This document shows positions 35,971 through 43,581 of a stretch of DNA of 64,000 nt, piece after piece. Under the pieces are notes generated by a model. The model saw nothing but the letters and a program-made list of their open reading frames with translations, was not told the origin of the DNA and made no database searches. The stretch is from Mucilaginibacter pineti. Its GTDB lineage: Bacteria > Bacteroidota > Bacteroidia > Sphingobacteriales > Sphingobacteriaceae. A program made the position numbers and the translations under genes. Positions within the stretch are counted from its first letter, which is position 1. Each line of letters begins with the position of its first letter. The stretch is from assembly GCF_900101875.1 (NCBI RefSeq), contig NZ_FNAI01000016.1:1-64000 (forward strand). The letters run 5' to 3'.

Positions 35971-36278
35971 AAGAGCCAAGAAGTAAGAATTAAGATAAAC
36001 CTCGCTTTTAAATACCGGAAGCTTTAGTTAAGGTAAGCCGGAGGTTTATACCCTGTTACCCACGAGTCACGCTGCGCTAACCTCGCGGGAGTAGAAGGAA
36101 TATCCGCATTTGTTCGAAACAAATAAAAATTCTGTCATTTCGACAAGGTACGAGGAGAAATCTTATACGGCATTCATTGAGGCTATGTATTTCGTTGAAG
36201 ATTTCTCTTTCGCACCACACACCCGCACCCACCCCGCTCTATCGAAATGACAACCTTTCTTAATTCTTGACTCTCTTT
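35971..36278. repeat. Nested inverted-repeat elements between DUF58 and mscS genes
   Basis: The outer arms are AGAGCCAAGAAGTAAGAATTAAGA (35971-35997) and its imperfect complement near 36257-36278. Inside lies a separate TGTCAT-type element at 36133-36252: TGTCATTTCGAcaagg...GAGAAATCTT pairs with AAGATTTCTC...TCGAAATGACA. The remaining sequence (36050-36130) looks like another, less clear element. No ORF is supported in this 314-base gap. Confidence 0.7.
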
Positions 36279-36279
36279 C

Positions 36280-37086
36280 CTATCCTGCTTTAGGAAAGTT
36301 AACGCCGGCTGCTGTGAGGTCTTTAAATATCTTTTCCTGCAAGGCTATTTTAGCGGTTAAAAAGTTGGCTGGCTCAACCCATACGTTGATAGTGAAACGT
36401 ATAGAATCTATCTCCATACCAATAATACCTACACGGGCTTCAGGGTCTGTCAGCAGGTTAGCGGTGGTTTTTATGGCGTTCTTTATAACCTCTTTTATCT
36501 TATCGGCATCGTTAGCATAAGCTACTTTTATTTCAAAGTCCAGGCGGCGTTTACCTTCGCGGGTTACATTTACTATCACCTCGTTAAATAACTTTCCGTT
36601 GGGGATAATTACCGTTTTATTATCGGCAGTTAGTAAAACGGTATAAAATATCTGGATAGATAAAACCCTGCCATCCTGACCTTGTGCCATGATACTATCA
36701 TCCAGTTCAAATGGCTTTAGTAAGAGGATAAGTACGCCACCTGCAAAATTCTGGAACGTTCCCGAAAGGGCTAAACCTGCCGCAACACTAAATGCACCTA
36801 TTATGGTAGTGAAGATGGTCATCTCCAAACCTACAATGTTCATTACCCAAATAATGAGTAATACGTAAAGTGTAGTAATAGAAAGACTTAAAAAGAAAGG
36901 TTGTAAGGAGGAGTGTACGCCCCTTTTGAGCATCCGGGTACGGAGGCGGTTTCGCATAAACCTAATTACCCAAAGGCCAATAAAAAATATGATAATTCCA
37001 CCAATATATTTAGGGCCGTGGTCAATTAGCCAGTTGTGGAAATCTTTGTAGAAATCTTCTACCTTGTAAATACCGTTGTCTTTCAT
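36280..37086 (-). CDS. Mechanosensitive ion channel family protein (MscS type)
   Basis: A 268-residue small-conductance channel that relieves osmotic downshock. After a short N-terminal helix come three membrane segments (about 28-48, 66-90, 95-125). The pore-lining TM3 is the Gly/Ala-rich GAFSVAAGLALSGTFQNFAG, followed by the beta domain with the PNGKLFNEVIVNVTREGKRR stretch and the alpha/beta C-terminal domain. Length is normal for MscS. A -7 box TACCTTTG lies at 37099-37106 (minus), 12 bases upstream of the start. Confidence 0.9.
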   Translation of the reverse strand: MKDNGIYKVEDFYKDFHNWLIDHGPKYIGGIIIFFIGLWVIRFMRNRLRTRMLKRGVHSSLQPFFLSLSITTLYVLLIIWVMNIVGLEMTIFTTIIGAFSVAAGLALSGTFQNFAGGVLILLLKPFELDDSIMAQGQDGRVLSIQIFYTVLLTADNKTVIIPNGKLFNEVIVNVTREGKRRLDFEIKVAYANDADKIKEVIKNAIKTTANLLTDPEARVGIIGMEIDSIRFTINVWVEPANFLTAKIALQEKIFKDLTAAGVNFPKAG

Positions 37087-37114
37087 AAACTATGAAAGCA
37101 AAGGTAAAAATTTA

Positions 37115-37216
37115 TTATTTACCGTAGATAGTGATAAAAAGCTCGGGGCCTTTAAACAGCAGCCAATCTACTATGGCGCTATGTAATTGTTTTGATTTGT
37201 GTGCTATTGTTTTCAT
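37115..37216 (-). pseudogene. 33-codon ORF resembling an MscS N-terminus
   Basis: An open frame from ATG (37216) to TAA (37115) directly upstream of the MscS gene encodes a peptide whose second half, VDWLLFKGPELFITIYGK, parallels the MscS segment HNWLIDHGPKYIGGIII (W-L, then G-P, then hydrophobics). It may be the remnant of a second channel gene or chance likeness. It has no downstream channel domain. Confidence 0.3.
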
Positions 37217-37376
37217 TATACTGTGCTGTATTCAAATCCCATGCCTTAAAAGACGTGTTTTAAATTTGTTACGCAAAAATAAGTAATAGTGCCACAGCAA
37301 AATATAAAAATTAATCAAATGATTAATTAGTGACCATCCGTTTACGTTTAAATGACTGTTAGCCTGTATCAAAAAC

Positions 37377-37412
37377 AAAATCCCTGTATGGAAAACCATA
37401 CAGGGATTTGTT
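37377..37412 (-). terminator. Intrinsic terminator after groEL
   Basis: AAATCCCTGTATG pairs with CATACAGGGATTT around GAAAAC, about 40 bases past the groEL stop. T tract present in the minus direction. Confidence 0.85.
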
Positions 37413-37452
37413 AAATATATAAACTGACTGTTAAAACGGTCAGAGGGAGATA

Positions 37453-39084
37453 TTACATCATACCGCCCATGCCACCGCCGCCCATTGGTGGGCCAGCCGG
37501 AGCATCTTCAGGATCATCAGCCAATACAACTTCTGTTGTTAACAACATAGCTGCGATTGAAGCTGCGTTCTCTAATGCTACACGACCTACTTTAGTTGGA
37601 TCGATAACACCAGCCGCAATTAGGTTTTCGTATTTATCGGTACGTGCATTGTAACCAAAGTCGGCAGTGCCTTCTTTAACTCTTTGCACAACTATAGAAC
37701 CTTCAATACCTGCATTTTCGCAGATCTGACGTAAAGGCTCTTCAATAGCACGACGGATGATCTGGATACCAGTGTTTTCATCTTCGTTTTCGCCTTTAAG
37801 ATCAGCCAAAGCAGCTACCGCGCGGATGAAGGCAACGCCACCACCTGCAACTATACCTTCTTCAACAGCCGCGCGGGTTGCATGTAAAGCATCGTCAACA
37901 CGGTCTTTTTTCTCTTTCATTTCAACTTCTGTAGCAGCACCTACGTAAAGTACAGCAACACCACCAGATAATTTGGCTAAACGTTCCTGTAATTTTTCGC
38001 GGTCATAATCAGATGTAGTTGATTCGATCTGTGATTTGATCTGGCCAACACGACCTTTGATCTCATCTGCAGAACCAGCACCATTAATGATGGTAGTGTT
38101 ATCTTTGTCGATAACGATTTTCTCAGCAGTACCTAAGTAAGTAAGATCAGCGTTCTCTAATTTGTAGCCTCTTTCTTCAGAGATTAAAGTACCGCCAGTA
38201 AGGATAGCGATATCCTCTAACATAGCTTTACGACGATCGCCAAAGCCTGGGGCTTTAACCGCAGCAACTTTCAGTGAACCGCGGATCTTGTTAACTACCA
38301 AAGTAGCTAATGCTTCGCCATCAAGGTCTTCAGCAATGATTAATAATGGTTTACCAGTTTGTACTTGTTTTTCAAGAATTGGAAGTAATTCCTTCATCGA
38401 AGAAATCTTTTTATCATAGATCAGGATGTAAGGGTTTTCCAATTCAACTTCCATTTTATCTGCATTGGTAACAAAGTATGGAGAAAGGTAACCACGGTCA
38501 AACTGCATACCTTCAACAGTTCTAACTTCGGTTTCAGTACCTTTAGCTTCTTCAACAGTGATAACACCATCTTTACCAACTTTTGCCATAGCTTCAGCAA
38601 TTAACGAACCGATAACCTCATCGTTATTTGCAGAGATAGAAGCAACTTGTTTTATTTTGTTATTGTCTTCGCCAACAGTTTGTGATTGAGCTTTTAAATT
38701 CTCAACAACAGTTAAAACGGCTTTATCAATACCACGCTTTAAATCCATTGGGTTTGCACCGGCAGCTACGTTTTTGATACCTGCAGTTACAATAGCCTGT
38801 GCTAAAACGGTAGCAGTAGTAGTACCATCACCTGCAATATCAGCAGTTTTTGATGCAACTTCTTTAACCATTTGGGCACCCATGTTTTCTAAAGCATCTT
38901 TAAGTTCGATTTCTTTAGCAACAGTTACACCATCTTTTGTAATGATTGGTGAACCAAATTTTTTGTCAATAATTACGTTTCTGCCTTTAGGGCCTAATGT
39001 TACTTTAACCGCGTTGGCTAAAATATCAACACCGCGTTTTAGGGCGTCGCGTGCTTCAACATTGTATTTAACTTGTTTTGCCAT
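37453..39084 (-). CDS. groEL: Chaperonin GroEL (Hsp60)
   Basis: Barrel-forming chaperonin. The start at 39084 (MAKQVKYNVEARDALKRGVD) gives the standard 543 residues; the longer frame reads through the repeat element and is not used. Landmarks are TLGPKGRNV, the nucleotide region GDGTTTATVLA and the Gly/Met-rich tail ending GGGGMGGMM. It is the second gene of groESL, separated from groES by 145 bases holding an inverted repeat. The unit has its own promoter upstream of groES and a terminator downstream of groEL. Confidence 0.97.
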   Translation of the reverse strand: MAKQVKYNVEARDALKRGVDILANAVKVTLGPKGRNVIIDKKFGSPIITKDGVTVAKEIELKDALENMGAQMVKEVASKTADIAGDGTTTATVLAQAIVTAGIKNVAAGANPMDLKRGIDKAVLTVVENLKAQSQTVGEDNNKIKQVASISANNDEVIGSLIAEAMAKVGKDGVITVEEAKGTETEVRTVEGMQFDRGYLSPYFVTNADKMEVELENPYILIYDKKISSMKELLPILEKQVQTGKPLLIIAEDLDGEALATLVVNKIRGSLKVAAVKAPGFGDRRKAMLEDIAILTGGTLISEERGYKLENADLTYLGTAEKIVIDKDNTTIINGAGSADEIKGRVGQIKSQIESTTSDYDREKLQERLAKLSGGVAVLYVGAATEVEMKEKKDRVDDALHATRAAVEEGIVAGGGVAFIRAVAALADLKGENEDENTGIQIIRRAIEEPLRQICENAGIEGSIVVQRVKEGTADFGYNARTDKYENLIAAGVIDPTKVGRVALENAASIAAMLLTTEVVLADDPEDAPAGPPMGGGGMGGMM

Positions 39085-39090
39085 GTTTTT

Positions 39091-39225
39091 TTTAGATTTT
39101 AGATCTGAGATTTGAGATGTGAGATAACTCCATTTCAAATTTCAAATCATTTTAATTTTTTAAGTTGTGATATAAGTATTTGAGCATAAGCTGTCTCAAA
39201 TCTCATATCTAATATCTCACATCTA
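39091..39225. repeat. Inverted-repeat element between groES and groEL, GAGATTTGAGATGTGAGAT type
   Basis: Left arm 39091-39125 (TTTAGATTTTAGATCTGAGA onward) and right arm 39194-39225 (TCTCAAATCTCATATCTAAT onward) are imperfect reverse complements made of the repeated word AGATTTGAGATG. A 68-base loop holds a further TTTCAAATTTC stretch. It fills almost the whole spacer between groES and groEL and would form a hairpin in their shared mRNA. Confidence 0.75.
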
Positions 39226-39229
39226 TTTA

Positions 39230-39505
39230 TTAAAGTACCGCGTAAATATCAGATTCGCGCATAATTAAATACTCTTTACCATCGTAAGTGATCTCGGTAC
39301 CGGCATATTTACCATATAAAACCTGGTCGCCCACTTTTACTGTTAAAGGCTCATCTACTTTACCGTCGCCAACTGCAACGATAGTTCCACGCTGAGGTTT
39401 TTCTTTAGCTGTATCCGGGATAATAATTCCCGAAGCGGTCTTCTCTTCGGCAGCTGCAGCTTCTACAACCACTCTGTCGCCGATTGGTTTAATGTTTAAT
39501 GACAT
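39230..39505 (-). CDS. groES: Co-chaperonin GroES (Hsp10)
   Basis: The lid of the GroEL chamber. The 91 residues match the family length, with the start MSLNIKPIGDRVVVE, the mobile loop EEKTASGIIIPD and the closing YDGKEYLIMRESDI. It is the first gene of groESL; the promoter (39612-39644) gives a leader of about 100 bases. Confidence 0.96.
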   Translation of the reverse strand: MSLNIKPIGDRVVVEAAAAEEKTASGIIIPDTAKEKPQRGTIVAVGDGKVDEPLTVKVGDQVLYGKYAGTEITYDGKEYLIMRESDIYAVL

Positions 39506-39611
39506 AGTTATATCTGTTTTATTTTATTTAAGTTTCAGCAGCAAATGCTCATCAATTATGCCAAGCAAATACAATGGCTAAAATTGACAGGCTAAACTGT
39601 TGTAATGTCAG

Positions 39612-39644
39612 CAAAAGTATAATTTACTTTTTAGGCTTAACAAA
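39612..39644 (-). promoter_or_regulatory. groESL promoter
   Basis: On the minus strand TTTG (39641-39644), a 21-base spacer and TACTTTTG (39612-39619) fit the Bacteroidota housekeeping promoter. It lies about 107 bases before groES and after the secG terminator, so groESL is a separate unit. No CIRCE or other heat-shock operator is visible in the leader. Confidence 0.5.
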
Positions 39645-39688
39645 TTTTTAACCTGCCCGTGCCATCGTGTCAGTACGGCAATGTAAGC

Positions 39689-39723
39689 AAAAAGGGCTTT
39701 GGGAATTACCCAAAGCCCTTTTT
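39689..39723 (-). terminator. Intrinsic terminator after secG
   Basis: AAAAAGGGCTTTGGG and CCCAAAGCCCTTTTT are perfectly inverted around AATTA, 20 bases past the secG stop. Confidence 0.88.
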
Positions 39724-39742
39724 ATTCTTTATAAGTGTAAAC

Positions 39743-40087
39743 TTATTTAGTTTTTTTAGGAGCAGGTGCAGATGGCAAGCTAAGCGGCGCAGGTGCGTTA
39801 TTAGCCGGCTTTGATGCTTTTTCAATCATTTCACGCTGTTCGGCATTAACACCATTTGAGGTTAAGCCGCCTTTTGCTGCAACGTTAATTGCTAATGATA
39901 AAACCATTACGCCAACAGCCAGTATCCAGGTACCTTTTTCTAAAAAGTCGCCGGTTTTTTGCACACCCATTAACTGTGATGAACTTGAAAAATTTGATGA
40001 CAAGCCGCCGCCCTTAGGGTTTTGGATCAATACGATAAGCCCTAACAGAGCACACACAATAATGGTAAGGATAATTAAAATGTACAT
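39743..40087 (-). CDS. secG: Preprotein translocase subunit SecG
   Basis: Accessory subunit of the SecYEG channel. The 114-residue protein has two membrane segments (about 2-22 and 53-73) joined by the typical cytoplasmic loop with IQNPKGGGLSSNFSSSSQLM. The C-terminal tail is Ala/Pro/Lys-rich, as in Bacteroidota. It is downstream of the TPR gene by 23 bases and ends at its own terminator. Confidence 0.93.
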   Translation of the reverse strand: MYILIILTIIVCALLGLIVLIQNPKGGGLSSNFSSSSQLMGVQKTGDFLEKGTWILAVGVMVLSLAINVAAKGGLTSNGVNAEQREMIEKASKPANNAPAPLSLPSAPAPKKTK

Positions 40088-40110
40088 TTCTTTATTTTAT
40101 ATTAATGCTA

Positions 40111-41676
40111 TTAACTGGTTTTCTTTTCTAACTGTTCAATTTGGTGGGCAAAGTAACGGCTTTTTTCCGGGAATTTCAATATCAATTTTTTATATGTGGC
40201 AATTGCCTTATGATATAGCATCTGATCTGAATATATCTGTGCCAGTGTTTCGCTCACCAGGTCGTTCCTGTCTTCGGCACTTTTCTTGGCTTTGTTCTCA
40301 TTATCCAGCTTATCCATAGCCGGCGGACGGATCTGCGGCTCTTCCTGGATGAACTTTTCAATGATAACATCTTCCTTGCGCTTTATCTCTGGAACATCCG
40401 GTTGTGGTGTTTTTTCGAGATCCTGCAGAGATTTATCATGAAAAATATTTTCAAAATATTGTTGCTGTAAAGCATCTGCGGCCTGGTCTTTTAACTCAGC
40501 AGCCAAGGCCGGTGCTGGTTGACTTTGAGCAGGTGCTACAAGTGGTGCCGAATATGGCTGGTATGTAGCGGCATATTCTTTACGGGTTTTATCAAGCCAC
40601 CACATAAAGGTGTAGGGCATTTTTTCGTCATGATATTTTGATATATCAATACTTTCGGCCCCTCCAATTGTGTTTTGTGTAGCTACGATTTCGATTTGTG
40701 ATGATGCAGGCTCGGGTTGTGCGCCTGAATCGTTCTTGTCGCTCCCGTTCTGATCGGCAATTGAATTATCGAACATAAAATAATCAGAGGCTGCAATATT
40801 ACCAATGATCAATTTTTCTGTTTCGAAATTAATATCAGCCTCGTTATTTCTTGATTGCCTGGTTACTGTTTGTCCGGCAGCAGGCTCTTCAGCTTTTTGT
40901 GGTGTTGTTTCTTCGGGATGGCTACCGTTAAAGCTAATATTTTCAATCCCAACAATCTCATCAAAAACTTCGTCCTCAATATCTTCATTATTTGGGGGTG
41001 ATGTGATGCCTTCGGGGGTGACACTTATTTCTTTGTCAATATTAGCAGATGCAACCGGCTCATCTTCAACCTTTATCGTATCTGCGCTTCCCTGCGGAAT
41101 AACCACTTCTATCTCAGGTACAGGCGGTGGCAGATCTTCATGGGCAGGCAATAACTCTTCGTGAGGAGCAGCCGGTAATTCCAGTTCTGGAACAGGCGGC
41201 GGTAATTCTGCCTCAACAAATACCGGGGCAATTGCTTCGGGCTTGGTTATAAGATTTTCAGCCGCAATATTCTCTTGCTCCTCATCTACCCGTTGCTCAT
41301 TTTCGGCCGCGATAGTTTCAGTAGCTGTTCCGCTATTAAAATAATTCTCGCCGGTATCTACTGCGGTATCCTGAAGGTGATTGCTTGAATAACCTTTTTT
41401 ATAACCTGCAATTTGACCTGCAGATACTACGGGCAGACTATCGGCATCAGTAATTAACTTATGTAACAGGGTGGGGTTAAAATAAGCGGCAGCGTGTTTT
41501 ACCTCTACAGCATTGCCATTAGTGGCGTGTGCAAACATTGCCCTGAGGATACCGCTTTGCGGAAACTCATACAGCAATTGCTGCAACTCGTACATGTACA
41601 TTTGGCCATTGTCGGCAGGGTTAGCCAGCAATTCCCAAAATATTTCGTTCTGCCTGTTATTCAAATATTGATCCAC
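40111..41676 (-). CDS. TPR-containing protein with long acidic disordered middle
   Basis: A 521-residue protein with no signal peptide. Residues 1-70 are helical, 100-290 are low-complexity and rich in Glu, Pro and Ala (ELPPPVPELE, APHEELLPAHEDL), and the C-terminal 50 residues form one TPR-type hairpin (QIYSDQMLYHKAIATYKKLI). Homologues at this place, between lptE and secG, are a fixture in Sphingobacteria. Function is unknown; scaffold or assembly roles would suit the shape. Confidence 0.7.
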   Translation of the reverse strand: MDQYLNNRQNEIFWELLANPADNGQMYMYELQQLLYEFPQSGILRAMFAHATNGNAVEVKHAAAYFNPTLLHKLITDADSLPVVSAGQIAGYKKGYSSNHLQDTAVDTGENYFNSGTATETIAAENEQRVDEEQENIAAENLITKPEAIAPVFVEAELPPPVPELELPAAPHEELLPAHEDLPPPVPEIEVVIPQGSADTIKVEDEPVASANIDKEISVTPEGITSPPNNEDIEDEVFDEIVGIENISFNGSHPEETTPQKAEEPAAGQTVTRQSRNNEADINFETEKLIIGNIAASDYFMFDNSIADQNGSDKNDSGAQPEPASSQIEIVATQNTIGGAESIDISKYHDEKMPYTFMWWLDKTRKEYAATYQPYSAPLVAPAQSQPAPALAAELKDQAADALQQQYFENIFHDKSLQDLEKTPQPDVPEIKRKEDVIIEKFIQEEPQIRPPAMDKLDNENKAKKSAEDRNDLVSETLAQIYSDQMLYHKAIATYKKLILKFPEKSRYFAHQIEQLEKKTS

Positions 41677-41697
41677 GTGGTTGAAAGTACAAAATGC

Positions 41698-42204
41698 CTA
41701 CCAATTAGAAAAGGCCCGGTTAAAAATATCGTCGTTTAGTTGTTTAATAATCCCCTGTATCAGGTTTTGTTCCTGTGGTGTTATATCGCCCCTGTAATTT
41801 GTGAATTTAGTAAAAGTTTCTTCAAAATTAAGTTTTTTGTCGGCATCGTAAACGAATTTCACCTTTACAGATATGGTTAGCCTGTTTGCATCGGCAATTG
41901 GCGCTACGTTGTTTGAAGTGGCCTCGATAGAAACCGGCGCTATGGTATACCCTACAATACTGCCCGACATCGTGGCATCGGCCTCGCCTCTTACAAGGCT
42001 TAAACTGGTTTGTGTACGGATCCTTTCCTTTAATGATTCGGTAAAAGTTTGGCTTAAATTGTTAACTACCAGCGCCGCGTTGTTTTCAAAAAACTGCACG
42101 TTAATGGTTTTTAAGCCCGGCGGTATCGACTGGTTTTTTAGCGTATAACATGATGAAAATAAACTTAAAGAAAAAACAATAACTACACCAAGCAATTTTT
42201 TCAT
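41698..42204 (-). CDS. lptE: LPS assembly lipoprotein LptE
   Basis: Outer membrane lipoprotein partner of LptD in lipopolysaccharide export. The 168 residues have a lipoprotein signal peptide with the lipobox SSCY (Cys19) and the LptE-like fold, with NNAALVVNNLSQTFTESLKE and the repeat of Thr-rich strands. The Bacteroidota version is divergent from E. coli LptE; gene order supports it. It follows the sigma-54 activator gene by 39 bases, so it may be under the same promoter. Confidence 0.83.
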   Translation of the reverse strand: MKKLLGVVIVFSLSLFSSCYTLKNQSIPPGLKTINVQFFENNAALVVNNLSQTFTESLKERIRTQTSLSLVRGEADATMSGSIVGYTIAPVSIEATSNNVAPIADANRLTISVKVKFVYDADKKLNFEETFTKFTNYRGDITPQEQNLIQGIIKQLNDDIFNRAFSNW

Positions 42205-42243
42205 CTATATAATTTGTTTTTTAAAGGTGATGAAGCCATCAAC

Positions 42244-43506
42244 CTATAAATTTAGCTCTTTTATTTTTCTGTATAATGTACGCTCTGATATGCCCAGCTC
42301 ATTGGCGGCCAGCTTGCGCTTGCCTTTGTGTTTCTTTAAAGCCTTACGTATCAAGTCCGATTCTTTTTCAATCAGCGACAGCGATTCTTCAACTTCCTCT
42401 GCCTCATGCGTAATATTATACGCATCTACATTGTTGTTGTTATTAACGTTGGTATTGTTATTATTGGTATTAACGGGCTGCTGTAAAGTAAATTGCGTTT
42501 CGGGATTACCGGGAAGTTCAATATCGCGGTATAGCTGGTTAATTGTTTGCGAATGATTGGCATAATTGGTTGATACACCGCCATGTTCAATAATATCGGC
42601 CACCAGTTTTTTCAATTCAACCATGTCGCGTTTCATATCAAACAGTACTTTGTACAGGATATCGCGCTCCGAGAAGTCTTCTTTATGCTGATTGTCCAAA
42701 CGCATTGGCAAATTGCGGTTGCCCGTTTCATGCGGAATGTAAGTGAGCAGCGTTTGCGCGGTGATAATACGATCACGCTCCAGAACGGCCAATTGCTCGG
42801 CCATATTCTTAAGTTGCCTTACATTACCCGGCCATGTGTAATTAATTAACACCTGCTGTGCTTCTTCATCAAGTTGAATAGGCGGTGTGCGGTATTTATC
42901 GGTAAAATCTGAAGTGAATTTCCTGAAAAGCAGGTATACATCTTCTTTTCTATCGCGAAGGGGTGGTATCTTAAGCGGAACAGTATTCAGGCGATAATAA
43001 AGATCTTCCCTGAATTTGCCACTTTTAACCGCGTCATAAACATCAACATTAGTTGCTGCTATTACACGCACGTTCGTTTTCTCAACCTTTGACGAACCTA
43101 CTTTTATGTACTGGCCAGATTCCAACACACGCAGCAACCTTGCCTGGGTACCCAGGGGCATTTCGGCAATTTCATCTAAAAATATAGTACCGCCGTTTAC
43201 GGTTTCAAAATAACCTTTACGCTCGCCAACGGCGCCTGTATAGGCGCCCTTTTCGTGACCAAATAATTCTGAATCGATAGTACCTTCTGGTATAGCTCCG
43301 CAGTTAACCGCAATGAATGGCCCGTGTTTACGCGGACTCATCTGGTGGATAATATGCGAAAACACCTCTTTACCACTCCCACTTTCGCCGGTAATAAGTA
43401 CAGAAATATCCGTAGGCGCCACTTGGTTGGCAATATTTATAGCCCGGTTAAGCAATGGCGAATTACCAATGATCCCGAAGCGTTGTTTTATTTCTTGTAT
43501 TTCCAT
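42244..43506 (-). CDS. Sigma-54 interaction domain transcriptional regulator (Fis-type HTH)
   Basis: A 420-residue activator of RNA polymerase with sigma-54. The AAA+ domain runs about 8-240 with Walker A GESGSGKE, the contact loop as GAYTGA (Phe to Tyr in the usual GAFTGA) and Walker B GTIFLDEIAE. A Fis-type helix-turn-helix closes the protein (AANELGISERTLYRKIKEL). There is no N-terminal receiver or sensor domain, so regulation must come from partners or constitutive activity. An Asn-rich stretch lies at about 345-365. Conserved upstream of lptE and downstream of miaB. Confidence 0.9.
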   Translation of the reverse strand: MEIQEIKQRFGIIGNSPLLNRAINIANQVAPTDISVLITGESGSGKEVFSHIIHQMSPRKHGPFIAVNCGAIPEGTIDSELFGHEKGAYTGAVGERKGYFETVNGGTIFLDEIAEMPLGTQARLLRVLESGQYIKVGSSKVEKTNVRVIAATNVDVYDAVKSGKFREDLYYRLNTVPLKIPPLRDRKEDVYLLFRKFTSDFTDKYRTPPIQLDEEAQQVLINYTWPGNVRQLKNMAEQLAVLERDRIITAQTLLTYIPHETGNRNLPMRLDNQHKEDFSERDILYKVLFDMKRDMVELKKLVADIIEHGGVSTNYANHSQTINQLYRDIELPGNPETQFTLQQPVNTNNNNTNVNNNNNVDAYNITHEAEEVEESLSLIEKESDLIRKALKKHKGKRKLAANELGISERTLYRKIKELNL

Positions 43507-43510
43507 TTGT

Positions 43511-43581
43511 TCAATTTGAAAATTTGGCGATTTGAAAATTTGAAAATCACCTCATCTTCAAATTTTCAAATCTTCAAATTA
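43511..43581. repeat. Inverted-repeat element, GATTTGAAAATTTG type
   Basis: Left arm 43511-43547 (TCAATTTGAAAATTTGGCGA onward) and right arm 43554-43581 (ATCTTCAAATTTTCAAATCT onward) are imperfect reverse complements. The loop is only about seven bases. It lies between miaB and the sigma-54 activator gene. The arm word ATTTGAAAATTTG is a variant of the element at 24830-24954. Confidence 0.78.

Noticed and set aside
39085..39138. Longer N-terminus for groEL
   Set aside because: The extra 18 codons come from the repeat element between groES and groEL; MAKQVKYN is the universal start.
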